A stretch of DNA of 64,000 nucleotides from Pseudomonas fluorescens (GCF_004683905.1 NZ_CP038438.1:5456001-5520000); one strand, 5' to 3'; counted from the first letter of the stretch, positions 1 to 9,303 are shown. The notes: generated by a model from the letters alone, not told the origin. Numbers and translations: made by a program.

Positions 1-975
1 CAGATCATCCGGCAGCTCACCATCCTTCATACGGTTACCAGCAGCGCGATGCGCATTGGCGGCAGCCTCCTCACCGTGGAAGCGCGCGACAATCTCTTCT
101 GCCAGCTTGATCTTGATATCGCGCGGGTTAGCCCCTGCCTCTACATCCGCACGGAAGGCATCGATCTCATCCATCGAACGGAAGCTGAGCAGCTCAAAGT
201 AACGCCACATCAGCGCATCCGGAATCGAAACCAGCTTGCCGTACATCACACCTGGCGCTTCCTGGATACCCACGTAGTTGCCCAACGACTTGGACATCTT
301 CTTCACGCCATCCAGGCCCTCGAGCAACGGCATGGTCAGAATGCACTGAGCTTCCTGACCATAACCACGCTGCAGCTCACGCCCCATCAGCAAGTTGAAC
401 TTCTGATCGGTACCGCCCAGTTCGACATCCGCGCGCAGAGCAACCGAGTCATAACCCTGAACCAGCGGATAGAGGAACTCATGAATAGCGATCGGCTGAT
501 TGGTGGTGTAACGCTTATCGAAGTCATCACGCTCAAGCATACGTGCGACAGTGTATTGCGAAGTCAGACGAATAAAGTCCGCCGGCCCCATCTGATCCAT
601 CCAGGTGGAGTTGAACGCAACTTCGGTTTTCGCCGGATCCAGAATCTTGAACACCTGAGACTTGTAGGTCTCGGCGTTTTCCAAAACCTGCTCGCGAGTC
701 AAAGGAGGACGCGTAGCGCTCTTGCCGCTTGGATCACCGATCATCCCGGTGAAGTCACCAATCAGGAAGATCACCTGATGCCCCAATTCCTGGAACTGGC
801 GCAGCTTATTAATAAGCACGGTGTGACCCAAGTGCAGATCCGGGGCGGTTGGATCGAAACCAGCCTTGATACGCAGCGGCTGGCCGCGCTTGAGCTTCTC
901 GATCAGCTCGGACTCGACCAATAGTTCTTCCGCACCACGTTTAATCAGCGCTAGCTGCTCTTCAACCGACTTCAT
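1..975 (-). CDS. tyrS: Tyrosyl-tRNA synthetase, C-terminal end outside the window
   Basis: Charges tRNA-Tyr with tyrosine in the cytoplasm. The reverse strand reads MKSVEEQLALIKRGAEELL from an ATG at 975. It shows the class I signature HLGH near residues 48-51 and KMSKS near residue 230, which is the spacing of the TyrRS family. About 325 residues are visible; the family is about 400, so the S4-like C-terminal RNA-binding part lies beyond base 1. The gene is divergent from mepM, with about 210 bases of shared upstream DNA. No frameshift or missing catalytic residue is seen. Pseudomonas can carry two TyrRS genes (tyrS and tyrZ) and I cannot tell from this fragment which one it is. Confidence 0.95.
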   Translation of the reverse strand, partial: MKSVEEQLALIKRGAEELLVESELIEKLKRGQPLRIKAGFDPTAPDLHLGHTVLINKLRQFQELGHQVIFLIGDFTGMIGDPSGKSATRPPLTREQVLENAETYKSQVFKILDPAKTEVAFNSTWMDQMGPADFIRLTSQYTVARMLERDDFDKRYTTNQPIAIHEFLYPLVQGYDSVALRADVELGGTDQKFNLLMGRELQRGYGQEAQCILTMPLLEGLDGVKKMSKSLGNYVGIQEAPGVMYGKLVSIPDALMWRYFELLSFRSMDEIDAFRADVEAGANPRDIKIKLAEEIVARFHGEEAAANAHRAAGNRMKDGELPDDL

Positions 976-1087
976 AACAGACCCGCAAGGCTCAGATTCA
1001 AAGGGAACCAACCATACAAGATCGTGCACCAATTACAAGTTTTGCCCGGCGCACGGACACCAATCTGCAGACAGGGTGTCTGTAGAC

Positions 1088-1114
1088 TTGCTTCGGGGAT
1101 GATTTGGTTATATT
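1088..1114 (+). promoter_or_regulatory. Possible mepM promoter
   Basis: TTGCTT (1088-1093) and TATATT (1109-1114) are separated by 15 bases, in a markedly AT-rich stretch about 75 bases before the mepM start. The spacing is short for sigma-70, so this is only a candidate. Confidence 0.28.
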
Positions 1115-1187
1115 TTATACAGTTATTTCATCTTCATCATGTCATTCATCTTTTCCAATTCATCTTTTTTCAAAGTCAAAATTACTT

Positions 1188-2612
1188 ATGACCACTGAAC
1201 CGTCTAAAGCGCCACCGCTTTACCCGAAGACCCACCTGCTTGCCGCAAGTGGAATCGCCGCCCTTCTCAGCCTGGCGCTCCTGGTATTTCCTTCCAGTGA
1301 TGTTGAAGCAAAAAAGACGACCCTGAGCCTGGAACTGGAAAGTCCTGCTGAACAACTGACACAAGATCAAGACGCTGCTGACGCGATTCAAGCCACAAAT
1401 GAGCCAGCAGTCTCACCTTTCGCCCAGATCGAAAACAGCACCGAAGAAACCCCGAAAACCGCTGAAGCCGCACCTGCCCCAGCTCCGGCTGCAGAGAAAT
1501 CAAAAGCCCCGGGGCACCGCGAAGTCGTCGTCTCCAAAGGCGATACGCTCTCTACATTGTTCGAGAAAGTCGGTCTGCCAGCCGCTGCTGTGCACGAAGT
1601 GCTGGCCAGCGACAAACAAGCCAAACAGTTCAGCCAGCTCAAGCACGGCCAGAAGCTGGAGTTCGAATTGAACCCGGAAGGCCAACTGACCAGCCTGCAC
1701 AGCAAGGTAAGCGACGTCGAAACCATTACCCTGACCAAGAATGACAAGGGCTACGCATTCAACCGCGTAACAGCCAAGCCGACCGTTCGCACGGCTTACG
1801 TGCACGGCGTGATCAATAGCTCCCTGTCACAATCCGCTGCCCGTGCAGGCCTGTCCCATAGCCTGACCATGGATATGGCCAGCGTCTTCGGCTACGACGT
1901 CGACTTCGCTCAGGACATCCGTCAAGGTGACGAATTCGACGTGATCTACGAGCAGAAAGTGGTCAACGGCAAGGCAGTGGGCACCGGCCCGATTCTGTCT
2001 GCACGCTTCACCAACCGCGGCAAGACCTACACCGCCGTGCGTTACACCAACAAACAAGGCAACAGCAGCTATTACACCGCTGATGGCAACAGCATGCGTA
2101 AGGCGTTCATCCGTACCCCGGTGGACTTCGCCCGCATCAGTTCGAAATTCTCCATGGGCCGCAAACACCCGATCCTCAACAAGATCCGCGCCCACAAAGG
2201 CGTCGATTACGCAGCGCCACGCGGTACGCCAATCAAGGCTGCCGGTGACGGTAAAGTGCTGCTGGCTGGTCGCCGCGGTGGCTACGGCAACACGGTGATC
2301 ATCCAGCACGGCAACACCTACCGCACGCTGTATGGCCACATGCAAGGCTTCGCCAAAGGCGTGAAAACCGGCGGCAGCGTCAAGCAGGGCCAAGTGATCG
2401 GTTACATTGGTACCACCGGCCTGTCCACTGGACCGCACTTGCACTATGAGTTCCAGGTCAACGGCGTTCACGTCGACCCGCTGGGCCAGAAGCTGCCGAT
2501 GGCAGATCCGATCGCCAAGTCCGAGCGCGCACGTTTCCTTGCGCAGAGCCAGCCGCTGATGGCGCGCATGGATCAAGAGAAGGCCACCATGCTGGCTTCG
2601 AGCAAGCGCTAA
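1188..2612 (+). CDS. mepM: Periplasmic murein endopeptidase, LysM/OapA-like plus M23 domain
   Basis: Predicted zinc metallopeptidase that cuts peptide cross-links in peptidoglycan. The start is placed at the ATG at 1188 (474 residues), which puts a membrane anchor or signal (HLLAASGIAALLSLALLVF) at about residues 15-33. A longer frame opens at 1104, but its extra 28 residues do not look like part of a secreted protein. After an Ala/Pro/Glu-rich linker comes an opacity/LysM-type domain (REVVVSKGDTLSTLFEKVG, about 105-190). The C-terminal M23 domain has HxxxD at H336/D340 and HLH at 417-419. The stop lies 3 bases before anmK, so the two are probably co-transcribed. Confidence 0.9.
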   Translation: MTTEPSKAPPLYPKTHLLAASGIAALLSLALLVFPSSDVEAKKTTLSLELESPAEQLTQDQDAADAIQATNEPAVSPFAQIENSTEETPKTAEAAPAPAPAAEKSKAPGHREVVVSKGDTLSTLFEKVGLPAAAVHEVLASDKQAKQFSQLKHGQKLEFELNPEGQLTSLHSKVSDVETITLTKNDKGYAFNRVTAKPTVRTAYVHGVINSSLSQSAARAGLSHSLTMDMASVFGYDVDFAQDIRQGDEFDVIYEQKVVNGKAVGTGPILSARFTNRGKTYTAVRYTNKQGNSSYYTADGNSMRKAFIRTPVDFARISSKFSMGRKHPILNKIRAHKGVDYAAPRGTPIKAAGDGKVLLAGRRGGYGNTVIIQHGNTYRTLYGHMQGFAKGVKTGGSVKQGQVIGYIGTTGLSTGPHLHYEFQVNGVHVDPLGQKLPMADPIAKSERARFLAQSQPLMARMDQEKATMLASSKR

Positions 2613-2615
2613 GCC

Positions 2616-3707
2616 ATGGCTCTTTATATCGGCGTGATGTCCGGCACCAGTCTCGATGGGCTGGACATCGCCCTGATCGAGCAGACCTCGGCGATCAAAC
2701 TGATCGCCACGCATTACATCCCCATGCCTGAAACCCTGCGCGCCGAGCTGCTTGGCTTGTGCGCCAGCGGCCCCGACGAGATTGCCCGCTCGGCGATCGC
2801 CCAGCAGCACTGGGTCAAACTCGCGGCACAGGGCATCCATACCCTCCTCGATCAGCAGCAACTAAAGCCTGAGGCCATTCGTGCAATCGGCAGCCATGGC
2901 CAGACCATTCGTCATGAGCCTGCTCGTGGCTTCACTGTGCAAATCGGCAATCCCGCACTCCTGACCGAGCTGACCGGCATTACCGTGGTCAGCGACTTCC
3001 GCAGCCGCGATGTGGCTGCTGGCGGTCAGGGTGCCCCGCTGGTACCAGCCTTCCATGAGGCTTTGTTCGAAGAGCGTAACGGTAACCGCGCAGTCCTGAA
3101 TGTCGGCGGTTTCAGCAATCTCAGTCTGATAGAACCGACCAGGCCTGTAGCCGGTTTCGACTGCGGCCCTGGGAATGTGCTGATGGATGCCTGGATTCAT
3201 CAGCAACGCGGCGAGAACTATGATCGCAACGGCCAGTGGGCAGCCACCGGCACGGTCGAGCCAGTCTTGCTGAAAGCTCTGCTCGGCGACCCGTTCTTCG
3301 TGACCAAAGGCCCGAAGAGCACTGGCCGGGAAGTGTTCAACCTGCCGTGGCTGGAGCACCACCTCTCAAGTTTGCCGAGCTTCGCTGCTGAAAACGTTCA
3401 GGCAACGCTGCTCGAACTGACGGCGCAGACCATCGTCGAGTCGCTGCAAAGCGCTCAATCCGATACGCGGGAAATGTTGGTCTGCGGCGGCGGCGCTCAC
3501 AACGCTACGCTGATGAAACGCCTTGCCGACCTGCTGCCTAACGCCACCGTCGCCAGCACCGCCACTCACGGCGTCGATCCGGACTGGGTCGAGGCAATGG
3601 CCTTCGCCTGGCTAGCCCATTGCTGCCTCGAAGGCATTGCCGCCAATCGCCCGAGCGTCACCGGCGCCAAAGGCCTGCGGGTACTCGGCGCCATCTATCC
3701 CAACTGA
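2616..3707 (+). CDS. anmK: Anhydro-N-acetylmuramic acid kinase
   Basis: Converts 1,6-anhydro-MurNAc from peptidoglycan turnover into MurNAc-6-phosphate, in the cytoplasm. The 363-residue protein matches the family length. It shows the N-terminal phosphate loop GVMSGTSLDGLD (about 6-17), SDFRSRDVAAGGQGAPLVPA in the middle and the CGGGAHN motif (about 289-295). It starts 3 bases after the mepM stop, coupling a murein hydrolase with a recycling kinase. A second recycling route (murU-amgK) lies at 32.9-34.5 kb. Confidence 0.96.
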   Translation: MALYIGVMSGTSLDGLDIALIEQTSAIKLIATHYIPMPETLRAELLGLCASGPDEIARSAIAQQHWVKLAAQGIHTLLDQQQLKPEAIRAIGSHGQTIRHEPARGFTVQIGNPALLTELTGITVVSDFRSRDVAAGGQGAPLVPAFHEALFEERNGNRAVLNVGGFSNLSLIEPTRPVAGFDCGPGNVLMDAWIHQQRGENYDRNGQWAATGTVEPVLLKALLGDPFFVTKGPKSTGREVFNLPWLEHHLSSLPSFAAENVQATLLELTAQTIVESLQSAQSDTREMLVCGGGAHNATLMKRLADLLPNATVASTATHGVDPDWVEAMAFAWLAHCCLEGIAANRPSVTGAKGLRVLGAIYPN

Positions 3708-3726
3708 ATAAAACGCCAGCAACAAA

Positions 3727-3762
3727 AAACGCCGCAGAACCGTAAGGCTCTGCGGCGTTTTG
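3727..3762. terminator. Bidirectional terminator between anmK and erpA
   Basis: AAAACGCCGCAGA and TCTGCGGCGTTTT form a 13-bp inverted repeat with A/T tracts on both outer sides. It lies between the convergent genes anmK (+) and erpA (-) and can serve both. Confidence 0.85.
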
Positions 3763-3782
3763 TTGTGCGCAGCGGGGTGCGA

Positions 3783-4133
3783 TCAGATCGAGAACGAAGA
3801 GCCGCAACCACAGGTCGTGGTGGCGTTCGGGTTCTTGATCACGAAGCGCGAACCTTCCAGACCTTCCTGATAGTCCACTTCGGCACCCGCCAGGTACTGG
3901 AAACTCATCGGATCGACCACCAGACTCACGCCTTCGCGCTCGACGATGGTGTCGTCCTCGGCCACATCCTCATCGAAGGTGAAGCCGTACTGAAACCCTG
4001 AACAACCGCCGCCCGTAACGAATACGCGCAGCTTCAAGCGATCATTCCCCTCTTCATCGACCAGGCTCTTCACCTTGTGCGCAGCACCTTGGGTGAATTG
4101 CAAAGCCGTGGGGGTGAAGGATTCGACGCTCAT
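3783..4133 (-). CDS. erpA: Iron-sulfur cluster insertion protein (A-type carrier)
   Basis: Delivers Fe-S clusters to apoproteins such as those of isoprenoid synthesis and respiration. The 116-residue protein carries the three A-type carrier cysteines: C44 in GGGCSGF and C108/C110 in the C-terminal TTCGCGSSF. These are the cluster ligands known in IscA/ErpA proteins. The internal sequence (FDEDVAEDDTIVEREGVSLV) and the location downstream of argC match Pseudomonas ErpA rather than IscA, which normally sits in the isc operon. It appears monocistronic: a hairpin at 4255-4285 separates it from argC. Confidence 0.92.
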   Translation of the reverse strand: MSVESFTPTALQFTQGAAHKVKSLVDEEGNDRLKLRVFVTGGGCSGFQYGFTFDEDVAEDDTIVEREGVSLVVDPMSFQYLAGAEVDYQEGLEGSRFVIKNPNATTTCGCGSSFSI

Positions 4134-4254
4134 GCTGACTATCTCCCGGCGTTACGCCGCCATAATGCGTGATGACGCGCATTATCCGCTTGTCCTAGAA
4201 AATCGGTCAACTATTGTTACGGTATATCAATAAACCCGACCAACTGCCCAGAAT

Positions 4255-4285
4255 GCAAAAAGGCCCGTTTGACGGGCCTTTTTGC
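4255..4285 (-). terminator. argC terminator
   Basis: GCAAAAAGGCCCGT/ACGGGCCTTTTTGC form a near-perfect hairpin with a T run in the reverse direction. It lies 17 bases after the argC stop. Confidence 0.85.
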
Positions 4286-4301
4286 TGTGTTGCCGAACGT
4301 G

Positions 4302-5336
4302 TTACGGCAGCATACCGGCGTGGGAGAGGCCGAAGCGCTCATCCAGGCCGAACAGAATGTTCATGTTCTGCACCGCCTGACCCGACGCGCCTTTGACCAG
4401 GTTGTCGATCACCGACAGCACCACCACCAGATCACCATCCTGCGGACGATGTACAGCGATGCGGCAGACGTTTGCGCCACGCACGCTGCGGGTTTCCGGA
4501 TGGCTGCCGGCCGGCATCACGTCGACGAACGGCTCGTTGGCATAACGCTTTTCGAACAGTGCCTGCAGATCCACCGAACGATCAACCACGGTCGCGTAGA
4601 GCGTGGAATGAATGCCACGAATCATCGGGGTCAGGTGCGGGACGAAGGTCAGACCGACATCCTTACCGGCAGCGCGACGCAGACCCTGGCGAATTTCCGG
4701 CAGATGACGGTGACCTTTCACCGCATAAGCCTTCATGCTTTCCGACGTCTCGGAGTACAGCGAGCCTACAGACGCGCCGCGACCGGCACCGCTGACGCCG
4801 GATTTGCAGTCAGCGATCAGACGCGAAGTGTCAGCCAGACCCGCCTCAAGCAGCGGCAGGAAACCCAACTGCGTAGCGGTTGGATAGCAGCCGGGAACGG
4901 CGATCAGACGCGCCTTCTTGATCTGCTCGCGATTGACTTCCGGCAGGCCGTAGACCGCCTCGTCCAGCAACGCCGGCGCACCGTGTGGCTGGCCGTACCA
5001 CTTGGCCCATTCTTCAGCGTCCTGCAGACGGAAGTCCGCGGACAGGTCGATAACCTTGGTGCCCGCAGCCAGCAGTTCACCGGCCAACGCATGGGCAACG
5101 CCGTGCGGTGTGGCGAAAAACACAACGTCGCACGCACCCAGGGTTTTGATGTCCGGCACGCTGAACGCCAGACCGTCGTAGTGGCCGCGCAGGTTCGGGT
5201 ACATGTCAGCCACGGCCAGACCGGCCTCGGATCGGGAAGTGATCACCACCACTTCTGCCTGCGGATGCTGTGCCAACAGACGCAGCAGTTCGACACCGGT
5301 GTAACCCGTGCCGCCGACGATACCGACCTTGACCAT
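4302..5336 (-). CDS. argC: N-acetyl-gamma-glutamyl-phosphate reductase
   Basis: Third step of arginine synthesis: NADPH-dependent reduction of N-acetylglutamyl-phosphate to the semialdehyde. The start is the ATG at 5336 (344 residues), because the nucleotide-binding loop KVGIVGGTGYTG then begins at residue 3; the frame is open further upstream but that part is not conserved-looking. The active-site cysteine is C150 in VPGCYPTATQ. The C-terminal domain shows PHLTPMIRGI. It is divergent from hemJ across about 130 bases and followed by its own terminator. Confidence 0.96.
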   Translation of the reverse strand: MVKVGIVGGTGYTGVELLRLLAQHPQAEVVVITSRSEAGLAVADMYPNLRGHYDGLAFSVPDIKTLGACDVVFFATPHGVAHALAGELLAAGTKVIDLSADFRLQDAEEWAKWYGQPHGAPALLDEAVYGLPEVNREQIKKARLIAVPGCYPTATQLGFLPLLEAGLADTSRLIADCKSGVSGAGRGASVGSLYSETSESMKAYAVKGHRHLPEIRQGLRRAAGKDVGLTFVPHLTPMIRGIHSTLYATVVDRSVDLQALFEKRYANEPFVDVMPAGSHPETRSVRGANVCRIAVHRPQDGDLVVVLSVIDNLVKGASGQAVQNMNILFGLDERFGLSHAGMLP

Positions 5337-5470
5337 AAACCTGCCCTCAACGAACCCACTGGAAAGCCGTCGATAATAGGGGCCGCGCGCCCCTGCGACA
5401 ACCATCAAGGTGACGTGCGGACGCTCGAGCCTCTACTATCCCGGCTACCGTGAACCTGGGAATAACCAAA

Positions 5471-5899
5471 ATGCTCTATCTGTGGATCAAAGCGTTTCAC
5501 ATCGTCAGTGTCGTGTGCTGGTTTGCCGGGCTGTTCTATCTGCCCCGGCTGTTCGTTTATCACGCGCAAAGTGAAGACGCGATCAGCAAGGAACGCTTCA
5601 GCGTCATGGAGCGCAAGCTGTATCGCGGCATCATGGGCCCGGCGATGATCGCCACGCTGATTTTCGGCGGCTGGCTCATCTACCTCAATCCGGGCATCTT
5701 CAGCATGGGCGGCTGGATTCACGCCAAGCTGACCCTGGTGGTGCTGCTGATCGGCTACCACCACATGTGCGGCGCGCAGGTAAAACGCTTCGCCCGTGGC
5801 GAGAACACCCGCAGCCATGTCTTTTATCGCTGGTTCAATGAAGTGCCGGTTCTGATATTGCTGGCTATCGTAATTCTGGTCGTGGTCAAGCCGTTCTAA
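5471..5899 (+). CDS. hemJ: Protoporphyrinogen IX oxidase, HemJ type
   Basis: Membrane enzyme that oxidises protoporphyrinogen IX to protoporphyrin IX in heme synthesis. The start is taken at the ATG at 5471 (142 residues), beginning LYLWIKAFHIVSVVCWFAGL; a frame opening at 5450 adds only seven residues before this conserved beginning. Four hydrophobic segments are visible, with the conserved His near residue 10 and Arg in YLPRLFVYH. The C-terminal RWFNEVP motif is typical of the UPF0093/HemJ family. Assignment to the reaction rests on family knowledge. Confidence 0.88.
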   Translation: MLYLWIKAFHIVSVVCWFAGLFYLPRLFVYHAQSEDAISKERFSVMERKLYRGIMGPAMIATLIFGGWLIYLNPGIFSMGGWIHAKLTLVVLLIGYHHMCGAQVKRFARGENTRSHVFYRWFNEVPVLILLAIVILVVVKPF

Positions 5900-5933
5900 C
5901 TTCATAACAGCATCACACCTCGGGGGATTTCCA

Positions 5934-6902
5934 ATGTCGTTGCCCGCTCTGCTCGAACAACGTCTGCGCTTGCCGGTAGTGGCGGCGCCGATGTTCCTGA
6001 TCTCCAACCCGGAGCTGGTGCTCGCCTGCTGCCGTAACGGCGTGGTTGGCAGCTTCCCGGCGCTGAACCAGCGTGAAAGCAGCGGCTTCAAGGCCTGGCT
6101 GGAGCAGATTGAAGCGGGCCTGGCGACACTGGACAACCCGGCGCCGTATGCAGTGAACCTGATCGTGCACAACAGCAATCCACGCCTGCAGGCGGATCTG
6201 AACATCTGCGTCGAGCACAAGGTGCCGATTGTCATCACCAGCCTCGGCGCAGTGAAGGAACTGGTCGATGCCGTGCACAGCTATGGTGGACTGGTGTTCC
6301 ACGACGTGACCACGCGCCGGCATGCCGAGAAAGCCGCCGAAGCCGGAGTCGACGGCTTGATCGCCGTCGCGGCGGGCGCCGGCGGCCATGCCGGCACCTG
6401 GAGTCCGTTTGCACTGATCGCCGAGATCCGTGAATTCTTCGATAAAACCCTGTTGCTTGCCGGATGTCTTAACCACGGCCATGAGATTTTGGCCGCACAG
6501 CTGCTCGGCGCGGATTTGGCCTACTTCGGTACGCGATTTATCGGCACCACCGAAAGTCATGCGCCTGACGCCTATAAGGACATGCTGCTGACGGCCAAGG
6601 CGGCGGACATCATTCATACTCCTGCAGTCTCCGGAGTACCGGCCAGCTTCATGCGTCAAAGCCTGGAGGCGGCGGGTTTCGACATGGCCGCGCTGCAAGG
6701 CAAGGGCGAGGTCAATTTCGGTGACAAGCTCAAACCGATCAACGATGAAGCCAAGGCCTGGAAGACCGTGTGGTCGGCCGGCCAGGGCGTGGGCCAGATC
6801 GACGACCTGCCGAGCGTCGACCAGTTGATCGCCCGGCTCGACGCGGAATATCGTCAGGCGCAGGAACGCGCGGCGCAATTGCCCAAACGCTGGCCGCGCT
6901 GA
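5934..6902 (+). CDS. NAD(P)H-dependent flavin oxidoreductase, nitronate monooxygenase-like
   Basis: A 322-residue TIM-barrel FMN protein of the 2-nitropropane dioxygenase/nitronate monooxygenase family. Visible motifs are the N-terminal LPVVAAPMFLISNPELV, the phosphate-binding AVAAGAGGHAG (about 142-152) and GADLAYFGTRFIGTTES (about 196-212). The substrate in vivo is not predictable: members act on nitronates or serve as quinone reductases. It follows hemJ by 34 bases with an SD-like GGGGG upstream (5922-5926), so it may be co-transcribed. Confidence 0.85.
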   Translation: MSLPALLEQRLRLPVVAAPMFLISNPELVLACCRNGVVGSFPALNQRESSGFKAWLEQIEAGLATLDNPAPYAVNLIVHNSNPRLQADLNICVEHKVPIVITSLGAVKELVDAVHSYGGLVFHDVTTRRHAEKAAEAGVDGLIAVAAGAGGHAGTWSPFALIAEIREFFDKTLLLAGCLNHGHEILAAQLLGADLAYFGTRFIGTTESHAPDAYKDMLLTAKAADIIHTPAVSGVPASFMRQSLEAAGFDMAALQGKGEVNFGDKLKPINDEAKAWKTVWSAGQGVGQIDDLPSVDQLIARLDAEYRQAQERAAQLPKRWPR

Positions 6903-6981
6903 GAAAAATCAGGCCAGTGATCGACCGACTGGCCTTACACTTGCTGACTTTCAATTGATTCGCGACAAGGATGCCCCGACC

Positions 6982-7929
6982 ATGAGCGAACCTCGTTACA
7001 AGATCGTTTTCGACGGTGCTCTGCAGCCCGGCGTCGATCTCACCACCGCCAAGCCCAATCTGGCGGCCCTGTTCAAAAGCGATGTTGCCGCCATCGAGCG
7101 CCTGTTCAACGGCAGCACCGTCGCCCTCAAACGCGACCTGACCCACAGCGATGCGCAGACTTATCTGCAAGCACTGAGCAAGACCGGGATCGATGCACGG
7201 ATCGAAAGCGAAACGGCGATCGAACTGAGTCTGTCGGACGTGCATGAACAACCGGCGACTTTCAACGAACCCGCATCACCCTATGCGCCACCTCGGGCCA
7301 ATGTCGGCGAAAACCTACCAGCATTCGCAGTGCTCAAGCCCTTCAGCGTCGAAGGCCGGATCGGTCGCCTGCGGTTTCTAGCCTGGACGATGGTACTGAG
7401 CCTGGTGACCCTGCCGATCGTGGGCATATTCGCCCTGCTCGCTCTCGGACTGGTCAGTGGCGACTCCACCACCGGCCTGATCATTGGCGGGATATTCGCG
7501 TTCTTCCTGTTCCTCGGCTTCATCATTGTCAGCATTCTGTTCAGCGTACAGCGCCTGCACGATATCGGCTGGTCCGGCTGGCTCTGGCTGCTGAACCTGG
7601 TGCCGTTCGTGGGCAGCTTCTTCCCGCTGGTGATCATGGTCGTGCCGGGCAACACCGGCGCCAACCGTTACGGCCCGCCACCGCCACCCAACAGCACCGC
7701 GGTCAAGGTGTTGTGCTCGCTGTGGATCGTGTTCTTTGCACTGGTATTTGCCGGCGGCATGCTGGGCGGCATCTCGGCCATTCAGCAGGAATACGAAAGC
7801 AACCTCGAGAGCAGCTATGAAAGCGGCTCGGTCACCACCGATGAAGTCGAGGTCGAGACTGAACCGGCGAATTCCGTGGACGATGCAGCCGAAGCGGCCC
7901 CGGCCCCTGTAGACTCTGCGAAAGAATGA
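6982..7929 (+). CDS. DUF805 membrane protein
   Basis: 315-residue protein of unknown function. The start is the ATG at 6982 (MSEPRYKIVFDGALQPGVD); nine extra in-frame residues upstream look non-coding. Residues 1-95 form a soluble domain resembling small ribosomal-stalk-like or tail-length regulators in Pseudomonas. A DUF805 membrane domain follows (about 110-225), with GRIGRLRFLAWT, three or four hydrophobic helices and RLHDIGWSGWLWLLNLVPFVG. One more helix lies near 245-270, before an acidic C-terminal tail rich in Glu and Asp. No enzymatic motif is seen. Confidence 0.8.
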   Translation: MSEPRYKIVFDGALQPGVDLTTAKPNLAALFKSDVAAIERLFNGSTVALKRDLTHSDAQTYLQALSKTGIDARIESETAIELSLSDVHEQPATFNEPASPYAPPRANVGENLPAFAVLKPFSVEGRIGRLRFLAWTMVLSLVTLPIVGIFALLALGLVSGDSTTGLIIGGIFAFFLFLGFIIVSILFSVQRLHDIGWSGWLWLLNLVPFVGSFFPLVIMVVPGNTGANRYGPPPPPNSTAVKVLCSLWIVFFALVFAGGMLGGISAIQQEYESNLESSYESGSVTTDEVEVETEPANSVDDAAEAAPAPVDSAKE

Positions 7930-7990
7930 ACAACGCTCCCCGCCGTGACACCTGCGTCGCTGGCGCGGAGCTGTTGCGATGGAGAATTGC

Positions 7991-8779
7991 ATGACCCGTT
8001 ACGCTCTGATCACCGGCGCCTCCAGCGGCATCGGCCTGGCCATGGCCGAAGCGCTGGCCCGGCGCGGTCGCAGCCTGATTCTGGTGGCCCGCCAGCGTGA
8101 TCAGCTGGAAAGTATCGCGATCGAACTGACCCAGCGCTTTGGCGTGGAGGTGTTGTTCCGCGCCTGCGACCTCGGCGAGCCATTGCGCTTGTCCGGCTTC
8201 CTGCTGGAACTGGAAGAAGGCGACCGGCAGATCGATCTGCTGGTCAATTGCGCCGGCATCGGCACCTGCGGCCCGTTCCTCGCCCAGGACTGGATGACCG
8301 AGCAGGACCTGATCGAAGTCAACATCCTCGCCCTCACCCGCCTGTGCCACGCCATTGGCAACAGCATGGCGCTGCAGGGCGGCGGACAGATCCTCAACGT
8401 CGCCTCGGTGGCGGCGTTCAATCCCGGCCCGTGGATGAGCACTTACTACGCCAGCAAGGCTTACGTATTGCACTTCTCCGAAGCGCTGCGGGTTGAACTG
8501 AAACAGAGCGCGGTCAAAGTCTCGGTACTTTGCCCCGGCCCGACCCGCACCGCATTCTTCCGCACCGCGCAGCTCAACAGCGACAAACTCAAGGACAGCA
8601 AACTGCTGATGAGTCCCGAGGAAGTCGCGCTGTACACCGTGCGTGCACTGGAGAAAAACCGCGCCATCATCATTCCGGGACGACGCAACCGCTGGCTGGC
8701 CTTCCTGCCACGCCTCGGCTCGCGCTGGCTCAATCGCACCATCGTCGGCATGGTCAACAAGGCTTACTGTCCGCGCTGA
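7991..8779 (+). CDS. Short-chain dehydrogenase/reductase
   Basis: 262-residue Rossmann-fold oxidoreductase. The start is the ATG at 7991 (MTRYALITGASSGIGLA). The cofactor loop GASSGIG is at residues 9-15, CAG near 87-89, the catalytic Ser in NVASV (about S139) and Tyr-Lys in YYASKAY (Y152/K156). The C-terminal basic hydrophobic end resembles DltE/YqjQ-like SDRs that touch the membrane. The Arg after the glycine-rich region (VARQRDQLE) suggests NADP(H), but the substrate is unknown. It sits between the DUF805 gene and the HIT gene on the same strand. Confidence 0.87.
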   Translation: MTRYALITGASSGIGLAMAEALARRGRSLILVARQRDQLESIAIELTQRFGVEVLFRACDLGEPLRLSGFLLELEEGDRQIDLLVNCAGIGTCGPFLAQDWMTEQDLIEVNILALTRLCHAIGNSMALQGGGQILNVASVAAFNPGPWMSTYYASKAYVLHFSEALRVELKQSAVKVSVLCPGPTRTAFFRTAQLNSDKLKDSKLLMSPEEVALYTVRALEKNRAIIIPGRRNRWLAFLPRLGSRWLNRTIVGMVNKAYCPR

Positions 8780-8859
8780 ACTGTCCTACGGCAAAACACT
8801 GGGCGCGGTCATTTCCCATGAGTACACTCAGGCCAGCCCCCACAACGGAGAAAACAGCA

Positions 8860-9198
8860 GTGGATACTCTGTTCACCAAGATCATCAACCGGGAGATCCC
8901 GGCCAAGATCATTTACGAGGACGACCAGGTTCTGGCGTTCCACGACATCGCCCCTCAGGCACCGGTGCATTTTCTGGTGATCCCGAAGAAACCGGTGCGC
9001 ACCCTCAACGACCTGACCGAAGACGACAAGGCACTGGCCGGGCACATTCTGTTCACTGCCCAGCGTCTGGCGCTGGAGCTGGGCTGCGAGGAAGGCTTCC
9101 GGGTGGTGATGAACTGCAATGAAAAAGGTGGCCAGACCGTCTATCACATTCATATGCACGTACTTGGTCAGCGCCAGATGAACTGGCCGCCGGGCTGA
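8860..9198 (+). CDS. HIT family nucleotide-binding hydrolase (HinT-like), GTG start
   Basis: 112-residue histidine-triad protein that hydrolyses AMP-lysine-type phosphoramidates in characterised homologues. The catalytic triad HIHMH is at residues 96-100, near the C-terminus, as in HinT. The start is the GTG at 8860, giving MDTLFTKIINREIPAKII, the usual N-terminus. GGAG at 8847-8850 is a well-placed ribosome site. An in-frame ATG at 8818 would add 14 non-conserved residues and is less likely. Confidence 0.9.
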   Translation: MDTLFTKIINREIPAKIIYEDDQVLAFHDIAPQAPVHFLVIPKKPVRTLNDLTEDDKALAGHILFTAQRLALELGCEEGFRVVMNCNEKGGQTVYHIHMHVLGQRQMNWPPG

Positions 9199-9215
9199 TT
9201 CACTGCATCCGCCCC

Positions 9216-9303
9216 TGTAGGAGCGGGCTTGCTCGCGAAAGCGGAGTGTCTGACATTGATATTCTGAAGGTGCCGACGCCTTCGCGAGCAAGCCCGCTCC
9301 CAC
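9216..9303. repeat. REPIN (paired REP palindromes)
   Basis: Two inverted copies of the REP core, GTAGGAGCGGGCTTGCTCGCGAA and its reverse complement, flank about 40 unrelated bases. It lies between the HIT gene and coq7. Confidence 0.85.

Noticed and set aside
49..924. 291-codon open frame opposite tyrS
   Set aside because: Reverse strand carries the class I synthetase motifs HLGH and KMSKS.
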